Source: Rheum nobile (taxonomy: Eukaryota; Streptophyta; Magnoliopsida; Caryophyllales; Polygonaceae). Taken from it: a stretch of 64,000 nt of DNA. The first letter of the stretch is position 1, and the number at the start of each line of letters is the position of its first letter. The position numbers were made by a program, and so were the translations under genes. This document shows positions 34,258 through 44,500 of this stretch, one piece after another. Under the pieces are notes generated by a model. That model did not search any database. It saw only the letters and a list, made by a program, of their open reading frames with translations, and was not told where the DNA came from. The stretch covers positions 2,232,001-2,296,000 of the forward strand of contig WOAB01000124.1 in assembly GCA_027886185.1 (NCBI GenBank), read 5' to 3'.

Positions 34258-35268
34258 TCATTTTGAACATAGTTCCACATTTAATGTTTTTTGTTTCATT
34301 TTCATGTATTATATGATCATTTTTAGTATTTTTGATGCTTTTAGTAGTATTGATGTAAGTGGTGTGGTTATACCTATTTGAAATACTAATTAGCGAATTT
34401 TATTATTAATAAAGTTATGGAGAGTGTCGTCTCTCTTTATATAATTAGTCTTTCGTATATCTTGAATATGTTTTAATGTTCGGTTAGTCATATTTTATTC
34501 AAATAACTAATCAAAAAAATATTGAACCAATGACTCATCCATAATTTAATAAATATCTTTCTTACACTAGTTAATATAGATAACATAAGCAAACATGCCC
34601 CTCTAGACTCTAGTTGGGCGGAAAATGGTAAATAGTTTTACTGCTGATATATTACTTTTCGAACTTTCCATTTATGACAGTTTGTCAAGATGGGAAAATT
34701 ATTTGACCAGTCAAGACAACAGTCAGATATTAAAAATTGAAATTTCTAATTTATGTACTTAAGGACAGTTAAGATTTCTTATATAAAATGTTTTTATTAT
34801 GTATTAATTTTTTATAATTTTTTTTTTAAAATGAGTTATTTTTTATTTATTTAGGATTTATATTTTTTAATAAAAATTCAGATTATAGGTTAAAAAACCT
34901 ATTAAAAATTACTGTATTATATATTGGAAGCATTTCATCAGAAAAGTTTCCATATATACCATTCCAGTTGGATTATTTACTTACTACGAAGAAAATGTCA
35001 ATTTTTTTTTTAATTTTTGGTAACTTTTACCTCATTAAGATTTCTATAATTACCTTGTTTTCAATCCATTTCTGCTATAAGATCGATAGTAGGATTGAAC
35101 ACCCTAGGCATCGGCCCCGCGACTTCCTTCATAAACAGGAAGCAGACTTTTCAGTCGTCTTTCCTCACTTCTACTAACGGGGTAACTCAGATTTCAGCAA
35201 ATCCCTAATTCTCTTTTCCCTCTTTCGCTCCTCATCCGCTTCTCGATTCGGGTCCAACAAATCTCAGG
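34258..35268. other. Spacer with probable Helitron 3' end and RPN2 promoter
   Basis: The left part should contain the Helitron 3' end, but no convincing hairpin plus CTRRT was found; weak candidates are near 34390 and 34568. Long A/T tracts occupy 34780-34920. From about 35100 the base composition changes to the C/T-rich leader of RPN2, with a CTCTTTTCCCTCTTTCGCTC tract near 35212. Confidence 0.5.
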
Positions 35269-38200
35269 ATGACCCGAATCTTACACATTCTGATCGTTCT
35301 TCTAGCCCTATCGATCTGCGAAGCTTCGCTCTTCCACCCGATCTCCGATTCTCACCGATCCGCTGCTCCTCAGATCTTCGCACCCGTCGATGGATCTTTC
35401 GGAAGGTAAACTCGAAAGCCCTCCTTAAACCCTAGATTTTTATTCAATGCGTCTTCAGCCTCGTAATTCTGCAGCGTTGAAATTTATTTAGTTGATTTTG
35501 TAATTCCGCAGCCTTCAAGAAGCATATCAAGCTCTAAGATCATTTGAGATTCTTAAAATTGAGAATGGTCTTGAATCAATTTCTTCGACCTGCGCTCAAG
35601 TTGTTGAGAACCTTCAATCATCATCTGGTTTCAAGGATGTGTTCTATGCTTTAAAATGTAATCAAATCCTTAAGTGCAAGATCGAAGCAGAGAACCTTAA
35701 GGTAGTCTACATTCTAAGTTGAAAGTTATGCCGACTTTTCTTTTTGTAGTTTGTACGATGTCCTGTTTTCACGAGATGGAAATGGTACATAATATTTCAT
35801 AAATAATGGACTTATATTCCCCTTTTCCTTTAAAGGGTATAACTTCGAGGCTTCAAGCTGCCATAAGTGATACAAACTCATTGGCAGATTATTACTATAC
35901 AGTTGGAAGCTTGGTATTGATAAAGGTACTTTGTGCAACAGACAGCAACTCTGATTTTATGCTTGTTTCCTTTGGATCTAACTGCTTTGTTCTTTATTTT
36001 ATACTCCATATTTGATTACTTGCTTGGTACTATGTTTACTTATTATTTTGTTTTCTTGCTTTACTGTCTTGATCAGGCTGTTGGCTTCGATGTTAAGCTC
36101 AGTGATGCTGATAATATTTTTCGCTCAATTAAGGTTTTGTATTTACCTCATTGTCTGAACTTATATTGTTTTAGTTTCTGATACAAGTTTGGAACTCAGA
36201 TCTTTTTGTGGTTACTTGGGTTCATTAACCTCTTTTTTCACTCGTTGTGCAGTCCCTCAGTCAGAGTGATGGAAGATGGCGGTATAACTCAAACAATCCA
36301 AAGACTAGTACTCATGCTGCTGGTGATTAACTCATACTATTTTTTTATTGCTTTTTGGGGCTTTCTGATTACCTTCTGATAATTCATGTCGTAGTCTGTA
36401 TGTGGGTTGGCTTTGTTTTTCTTTTTATGAACTTTGGCACTTATTTAAATACATGTCCATATGCTGTGCTTTATTCATCTTCCAAGCTTGTTTATATTTC
36501 TGGCAGGAATGGCACTTGAAACACTAGCTGGTGTTGTAGCATTAGCAGAAACAGATGTTGATCAGTCACTGGTAAGTGGTAACATGAACACCTTCCCAGA
36601 CAGACACAAATAGAAAAAAATGGTGCAAAAAGAAATAGGAAAATGAACTAAATACATGATTTCGATTTTATATGCTGAATTTATACATCATCCTTAGCAG
36701 TTAGCATAAGCTTTTGTTTATGGTGTTGTTTGATACTTAATGTTTTGATATCCAAAAATGTAGTCATTCTTGATTGGGATTCATTAGATGACACATGTTC
36801 TAATTGAATGGATGAGGAATGAGAGGAAGATGAAAATGTAAATGGTACTGTTTTATTGGCAATGACAATTGACAAGTGCTTGAACATGGGTAAGAGAGGG
36901 GAGTTCAAGATACTCGTGAGTGTGCAATATTGTGGAGTGGTCAAGGGCTCATGTGGTATTTCACGATCCATACACAACCTCGCCATCAAAATATTTTGCA
37001 TTATTTGTTTGTGCCTTTTTTTTGTCTATCAAACTAAAAACAGGTTCACTATCTCATTTCTGCCTTTTGATTTTTTCTTGGCAGATTGGTTCACTGAAGA
37101 ATGACATAGTGAAACTCTTTGACAGCACTGAGAAGTATGGTATGTTGAGTATTCTCTTAGCATGTGAAATGTCTATTTGTTATCCTAGATAGTGTGATGT
37201 CTTTTAAAAAGATTGGATATGGTTAAGATAATTATGCTAGCTGTTCAGTTATATCTGGCTTGATCATTCATTTCATTGCTTCAGATGACGGAGCCATGTA
37301 CTTCGATGAGAAAGTTGTTGGTGAAGAAGAATACAAAGGCCCTCTTTTCACTACATCATCTGTGCTGCAAGGGCTTATGGCATTTGCAGATGTTACTTCC
37401 GGGAATATAAATGTCCGTAAATTCTCTCTTTTTGTCCTCTATAATGCCTTGCATATGTGGCAATAGGAAAAGATCAATTGTATAGCTGACCACTGGCAAA
37501 CTTTTCCATATGATAAATCTGTTCATACCTTTCTAAATATAACCCTGGATGATCTAGCAATATGAGCACGTTTTTAATGTAATTATCAATTCATTTTTCT
37601 AAGTTGCAGTAGAAGGTGGGATATTCATTCTTTTGAATGAAATGCATTTGATATGTTGCTTATACATTTCAATTGATGGTTTCAGGTTCCACCAGAGAAG
37701 ATTTTGGGTTTGGCAAAATTCTTTCTCAGCATTGGTGTTCCAGGAACTGCACATGACTTTTTTAATCAGATTAATTCACTGGCTTGGCTGGAGAATAACC
37801 AGTAATGACTCCTTAAACACTACTCTTTTTTATTGTTATCCAAAGATGATTGTTTGAGTTTAGTTGTTCATGGACATATTTGTCATCATGTATTTCTCAT
37901 TTCTGTACATAATACATCATTCATTCCGATACTAAAAGATATTTGCATGTGTTCTACAGGCTTTCTATTCCATTGATCTTGTCTGTTCCAGCAACTGTGC
38001 TTTCATTAACTGGAAAGGACCCTCTCAAGGTGTGCAATATGAGACTATTTATCCTATTAGACCTTGCACTTAATATGTATGCACACTTTCTAAACATTCT
38101 GAGAGTCAGTTGTTCCGTATACACGAGCAATAATCTAATCCTCCTGAAGAATCTTGCTTCTCAATTTTTCTAAATTTACCATTAAATCACTGGATATGTT

Positions 38201-41200
38201 CTCAAGACTCTGTCTTGCTCCTTAGAAAGTAGGAGTTCAGGCATTCAAGAATGAAGTAGACTATCAGATTCCATGGCTCCATATTTATGTACATGTTAAT
38301 AACAATCATATAAAGACACGTTGAATGTAAGAACCTATGTAAAGCGAAACCGTGTATTATTTTTTACTCCGTATTTGTTAAATTGGAAAAGTTTGACGAT
38401 CAAGAAAGCTACGAAGGAAAACCACTCCCTATGATAAAAACCTCCCTCTCCTTTCTCTCACCGTAAGCTGTTTGGGACCTATATGTACTTTTTGAAATTG
38501 TCAGCATTACTGATTATAGAGATGAAGTAGTTTTTTTTATCCGCAACTCATTTCAAAATTTCTTCCACTAATGCTATTAGTGATGTAGAATTGTCAGAGG
38601 TGTGAGGTAGTTGCTGAATAGTTGTGGATTGTGGGATGGAGAATGGTTGCCATAAGGATGGCTCCATGCATCAAGTGATCAAGGGATCTAGTACTTTAGG
38701 ATTCTTGTCTTGAGAAACTTTCATTTGTTCAAAAGATAAAATTAAGTAAAAGCTAAGATGTGGTAAGAGTCTTTCCAAAAAGAACTCCCCTCTTCTCTTA
38801 TTTTTTAATTGATTTGTGTGCTGAATGATTGGAACTTAATTATAAGTTTTGTTTCTTTCACCAGACACATTCAACATGCTGATGAATTTATTATGTTTCT
38901 TTGTCTCTTAATCATAAGCCAATATGCCTTGTCAGATCCTTGAGCTACTAATTAAACAAAGTGAACTATCTATAATCAGGTGAGCGTGACCACTGTGCTG
39001 GGTTCTAGTGCACCACCACTTGCAGTGAAAATAATCAAGGCTACTGATTCTTCTGCAAAAAGTGGTTCTGTTATTGAGGATAAGGTTTCTTTTCTAATCT
39101 CTTTGCTATTTTTTATGCATGTATTTTTCAGTTACTAGAAGTTTGTTTATCATGTATGCCTTGTACTTGCTTTCTGTAAATTGCTGAATTCATCTTACAA
39201 CTGAAGGGAGATAGTCTTGAGTGTTCAAAATGAAAGTGGTTGGTGGATAAAAAACATTGCGGAAATGGCTTTTAAGTGATTACTAGATTAATTATAATTT
39301 GCTTATTGTAGGAACTCAAGTTTGATGCGTCCAATGGCCTTCATGTTTTGGATGTTCTTCCCAAAAATGCTGATGTTGGCATCTACAATTTTGTATTTGA
39401 GGTAATTTTTCTGTCCATTGTAATCTTTTGATTTGATATTCATCAATCTATGATTGATGGCGAGTCTGTATTGCAGATTGTGTTTAATGAGCCAGATCAG
39501 AGCAACATGTATGCCACTGAAGAAACTCAGACACTAATATATGTTACAGGAGCTGTTAAAGTTGATAGCTCAGAGATAGCAGTACTTGACAATGATCTTG
39601 GCAATGTAGAAACAAGGAAAACGTGAGTTCTTCTCATTGTTTGTTATAAGATGTTTAGCATTATTGTCCTTTACTGGGAGTGGAGGGACAAATTTTATTG
39701 CCTTTCATTGAGAGCGGGTGCCGGCGGGGTGACTTTATTGTTGTTTATCCGGGGGATGTTATGTTTCTATTTTGCCTTTACAGAGAGGGGAGGTCCGGGA
39801 GGAAATGTATTTTTTACTGCTCCTTCACCAAAAAGGAAGGGAGATATGTATGCGTTAATGAGAGGGGTTGGAAAATGTGTTTTTATGATGCGTTAATGAG
39901 AGGGGAGGGAGATATGTATTCATTGCCCTTTACTGGATGAAGGTGGGGGGATATATATCAATGCTCTTTAGGTTTGAGGGGAGGATAAGTTTTTTATTTT
40001 CTTCACCACAGTTGGATTGCACTTTACTGGGAAGAGAGGGAGATACATTTTCATTTTGCTTTCCAACTGGTGACGGAGATATTTTTATTTCTCTTCACAT
40101 CAAAGGAGGGGCACAAATTATTACCTTTCCTTTACTAGAGGGGAGGTAGAATGGTAGATACTGAGATATCTGCGCATGCATATATCTGCACTGTGTGGGA
40201 TTAGCATGAAATACCTTTTTTTCTTCTTTTTTTCTCTAAAGTTGGGTATGTTTCACAAGAGTGGTTGAATGAGACTTCTCAATGTTTCTTGCATCTTTGG
40301 CTTCCATTAAAAGATAATGCCATTTTGCAAAGCTTGTCTATATGACTCTCTACTGGTGCAACCACGTCTTTGCATGAGACATCAGGCGTACCGGCTGGAT
40401 TTTTAAACAAAATGGCTCATTTACATTGTCTATTATGCATCATCGGATTTTGGTTAAATATATCTGCACTTTCATTGTTCATAAATCTAACTTTTCCATA
40501 TCCTTGACTGGGTCCTGTTCAGATTGGATATAGCAAGTAAACATTCTGTTTCTTTGTGGGCTAATCACCTCCAAAAACTACGTTTATCGTTCCAGTTGTC
40601 TACTCCACTTGATAACTCATTTAAGCCCCATCAGGTCTGCCATCAATATTCAGCTCTTGTTAAGTTATTGATTCCCCAATTAGCATTATTCTTTTACATT
40701 TTAAGTAACTAATTAAGGGAAAATATTGTTGTCTACAGGCAATTCTTAAATTGAGACACGAATCAAAGCTTGAGCTTGTATTTGTGGTGGTAAACTCTGG
40801 AAAACAATTTGAGATAACATTAGTAAGTTTCTTTATGACCACTTGGTTATGATATGTTGAACAGAATGGATGTATTTCACTGGTTGTGCTTGTTTTATAA
40901 TGCTGCAAATATGGTAATATAATCCATGGTTGATTAAACATTTAAACCTCTAGTTCTAGATATAGTAGATGCTAAAGGATTTGTAACTCTTTTTATTACA
41001 CTTAGATTTTGTGACATGTACATTATTGATGGTGGTGACTGATGACTTTTTGGTGCTGGCATATATTAATGCTATGATTTGTGTGGGCCACACATTGTGC
41101 TCAAGAATTGTTCTGGCAAGTCTACTGAGGAAAAATATAGCTTTTGGAATTACTTCAAAATTATTTGATTAACTCCATTAATATTTGATAGGTCTAAGTG

Positions 41201-43235
41201 TAAATTATGTCTTGAACACATGATTATGTTTTGTATCACCACCAAGTTTGAGCTTAATCTTTCACCTTCAAGGATATATCTCTGATTTTTTTTCCTGCTT
41301 CTGTCTTCCTATGTGTGTTCTACTATTAACATGTTTTGCTGTACATGCTCTACTATTATAAGGGGTGTGCTTGATAAATATGCTGACTCGCTAATAAGGT
41401 AGTTAATAAGGCGTGACAAGGCGACTGATTAGGAATAAGCGGTTGATAAGTTTATAATGTGCTGATACGGAAACCTTATAAGGCAAACTATGGCATGCTA
41501 ACACACTCCATATGCTCATAACACCTGTTTTGTAATATCCGATATTCCGATCATATATTAGCTACATGTGAATCTTCATTTCTAAGCATCGTATAATTTC
41601 TGCAATTCAATTTTCGTGAGGGCCAGTTAATCTGAACCCGTCTCAAGTTTCATTGCTTATCAAAGTTGCTATGTTTTATCACAGGATTTTCTGGGACTGG
41701 TTGAGAAGCTATATTACCTCTCTGGTAAATATGATATTGAACTATCAGTTGGTGATGCTCTCATGGTAAGAGATGAAACTTCTCATTCCATTTTCATTTG
41801 GTGTATATTTTACTGCAAATGTGTTCAATTTTCTGGTTTTGTTTCATTGAAACCAACACATGTTGACTGGTCTGAACTTTTCTTAGGAGAATTCATTCTT
41901 GTGGTCTGTTGGTCATGTTGATCTAGAGCTGCCTGAAGCACCTGAAAAGGCAACCCGTCCACCTCCGACACCTCTTGACTCTTACTCAAGATATGGGCCT
42001 AAAGCAGAGATAGCACACATTTTCCGATCAGCAGAAAAGCTTCCACCCAAAAACCTATCTCTTGCTTTCTCGGGTCTTGTCCTGCTTCCACTTGTTGGAT
42101 TCTTAGTCGGGGTGAGTACGAAATATACATGTTATTTATGCCAGCCTTGTCGAGAGCAAAATAATTATTGAGATTTATGTCTTTATGTTACTATTTAATC
42201 ATTTTCAGTTTCTGGATTTTATTTCCAATTAGACTATATTCTATCACAAAATTATACTGCAGCAAATGAGTAATATCATTGTTTTGATCATCATGAAATT
42301 TATATCAACAATTTTTTTCACTTGTAGACAAAAATCTTTTTGTTTTTGATAACAATTATTGATCAGTTAGAGTAAACACAGTCTTCTTACAACAGTTTTT
42401 GTTCCAATTTGTTTTGGCCCAAAACAAATTGGAACAAAAACTAAAAGTTTGTTTTCTGTCATCTCTGTATTCTTTGTTTGGGTGACATACAAATTGGAAA
42501 AATAATTAATTTTTAGTATAAATATAAATAAATAACAAAATATATTGTCTAATATTATACACAATAATAATTATAAAAATAGGAAAAATAATTAAATTTT
42601 CATTTATATAAAACTAAAAAATAAAAAAATATGTAAACCGGTCCAAGACCGGACCGGAACCGGACTGGACCGAATCATACCGGTCCGGTCCGGTCTTCGG
42701 TCCAAGGTTTACAAAAATTCCGGTCCATCGGACCGGACCGGAAAAAGCGGTCCGGTCCAGTCTGGACCGGATGCACAGCCCTAGTTTTGGGTGATTGTTA
42801 CAGCTGTTCACCCTACCTTTTTTCCTTTGTTGTGTTTCTGTTTTTGGCACTCTTACTGTATGTTGAGTGACACTTTTTATGTTAACTACAGCTATTACGT
42901 CTCGGGGTAAATTTCAAGAACTTCCCCTCATCAGGCATGCCTGCCATATTTGCGATTCTGTTCCATGTTGGCATTGCTGCTGTTCTTGGTCTTTACCTCC
43001 TTTTCTGGCTCAAGGTGAGGATTCTGCTCACAACCCTGTATCTGACTAGAACAGTAGAACAAATTTTGTGTGTTTCTGCAACACCCCTCTGATACTTGAA
43101 TCTCTGTTGCCTATGCAGCTGAATCTGTTTGTGACCCTGAAGTTCTTGGGCTTTCTTGGAGTCTTCCTGGTGTTTGTTGGACACAGAATCCTTTCCCATC
43201 TTGCTTCATCATCAGCCAAGTTGAAATCTGCCTAG
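35269..43235 (+). CDS. RPN2: RPN2/HAP6, oligosaccharyltransferase subunit (ribophorin II)
   Basis: This is a subunit of the ER oligosaccharyltransferase complex, which transfers the preassembled glycan to Asn of nascent proteins. Nineteen exons with GT-AG borders and consistent phase give 686 residues, close to the usual plant length of about 690. Exons: 35269-35405, 35512-35701, 35836-35925, 36077-36133, 36253-36322, 36507-36571, 37085-37139, 37285-37412, 37686-37801, 37960-38029, 38980-39084, 39312-39401, 39477-39622, 40523-40634, 40739-40822, 41685-41765, 41887-42111, 42892-43014, 43119-43235. Residues 1-19 form a signal peptide (MTRILHILIVLLALSICEA). A long luminal part is followed by three C-terminal membrane helices in exons 17-19 and a short basic tail (KLKSA). 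I see no stop or frameshift. Single-exon borders could be off by a base or two. Confidence 0.92.
39655..40148 (+). repeat. G-rich degenerate satellite in RPN2 intron 13
   Basis: The intron holds many diverged copies of a motif like CCTTTACTGG followed by GAGGGGAGGGAGATATGTATT. Spacing is about 40-60 bp. The plus strand is rich in GGGAGG, GGGGAGG and GGTGGGGGG runs, giving G-quadruplex potential on the transcript. The open frames here are a by-product of the repeat. Confidence 0.65.
42394..42442. repeat. Perfect palindrome with about 23-bp arms in RPN2 intron 17
   Basis: GTTTTTGTTCCAATTTGTTT with its continuation TGG is mirrored across a tiny centre by CCAAAACAAATTGGAACAAA and AAC. The arms match without mismatch. 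In RNA this would form a strong hairpin. Confidence 0.85.
42628..42784. repeat. CCGGTCCGGACCGG-type repeat cluster
   Basis: About a dozen GGTCCGG, GGACCGG and CCGGTCC words crowd into 150 bp, ending in GATGCACAGCCCTAG. The reverse complement of that end begins CTAGGGCTGTGCATC, which resembles termini of hAT-type elements in plants. No matching left end is visible, so it is probably a truncated non-autonomous element. Confidence 0.6.
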
Positions 43236-44500
43236 GAACAAAATTTTCTTTCTCTAGGGTAAGTTTGAGGAACATTTTGATGATCCCTCCTTGAAAGAGG
43301 TTGCATCATCAGGACATTTTTGCTAGATTTTACTCAAAATTTATGCTCTTCTACACTTGGGATTCTTCTCATAAGTTCACCTTTGGTACTGGAAGTAGCA
43401 TTGTTGTATGATCATATATCCAGGCAATAACTCAATAGTAGCATAATGAAATCACAAGATAACTTCTTGAACCCTCTTTCTCGGAGTTATTTCATTATTG
43501 CTGGATTACTAATTTACTACCCCCTCCCCGCCTCTTCTTTTGTGAAGTAATGTATATGGTAAGTTGATACACAGGTTTGTAGTAGGTAGTAACTGCACTA
43601 CAAACAAATCAACATTGATTTGATATTAAGAAGTTGGATCTTCCCTGGGAATAAGTTATATGTTTATACTATTTTTCTAACCTATGTTAAGATTTGTTAT
43701 ATAGAAAATTTTAGTTATGTGTGAAATTTTTAGAGTTTTTTAATTTTTTTTAAATGGATTTTTTTTTCAATTTAGGGTTTATATTCTTTAATATGAATTT
43801 TTAAGGACATAAGTTAGACAAATCGATGTTTATAATTAGTTTTACTATTATTTTATATTCTAAATTAGAAATTTGTTAAGTTTGATCGAGAAAGAATCAA
43901 TCACAAATATTCCGACAGTAGATATATCCTTTTTACATTAAAGTATTTGAGAAGGTTGCTATATGCAATATTCAATCTGATTGAGTTGTTTTGTAGTATC
44001 CTATGCTTAGTTTTAAGAATAAATCTAGTGTGACAAAAGATCTTGATAACATATAATTAAAAACACATACTCCTAATAGATATATAAGTACTCGTTAGCT
44101 ATAAGGGCCCGTCCCGTTTGGTATTAATATTATGTATGGATATGAAATATCAGTCATACTCATATTATATTAGTGATATCAATGTGATAGTGTTATTTTG
44201 ATATCTCTAAAAAAAATTGATATATCAAACATATCACTCATACCCATATCCAATATTATAATATCATTTATACCCATAATTAGGATCTCTCATTAATTAG
44301 ACTAGGCAGCTACCAAAAAACTAGAGTAAGCAGCTTTGTAATTTCGCCGACAACAGAGGGGCAAAATCGGAATCTGCTGCCACGCGGCGTCTAGCTGTAA
44401 GAAAGAGGAAGAGGTCGCTCCGGCGCTTCTATTCCTTTAACACCTCATTATTCGTCTTTGGCTGTCGCCGTTACACTCGGCGAACTCTGCCTGACATCCG
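43236..44500. other. RPN2 3' region and SCI1 promoter
   Basis: The first 300 bp are the likely 3' UTR of RPN2. An AT-rich spacer follows. The block 44100-44310 starts GGGCCCGTCCCGTTTGGTAT and is rich in ATATC/GATAT half-matches; it may be a truncated MITE. From 44340 the sequence turns GC-richer and probably holds the SCI1 leader. Confidence 0.45.

Noticed and set aside
34560..34620. CTAG followed by T as Helitron 3' end
   Set aside because: No GC-rich hairpin stands 10-12 bases upstream, and the neighbouring GCCC/GGGC pairing encloses, rather than precedes, the CTAG.
36681..37001. Minus-strand frame of 106 codons in RPN2
   Set aside because: It lies within an RPN2 intron, is low-complexity and has no recognisable motif.
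39651..40149. Series of overlapping Gly-rich open frames
   Set aside because: They arise from the G-rich intronic repeat of RPN2 and change frame from unit to unit.
44100..44310. AT-rich segment with GATAT/ATATC half-matches as a MITE
   Set aside because: The GGGCCCGTCCCGTTTGG end has no inverted partner and no target duplication, so I list it only as spacer content.
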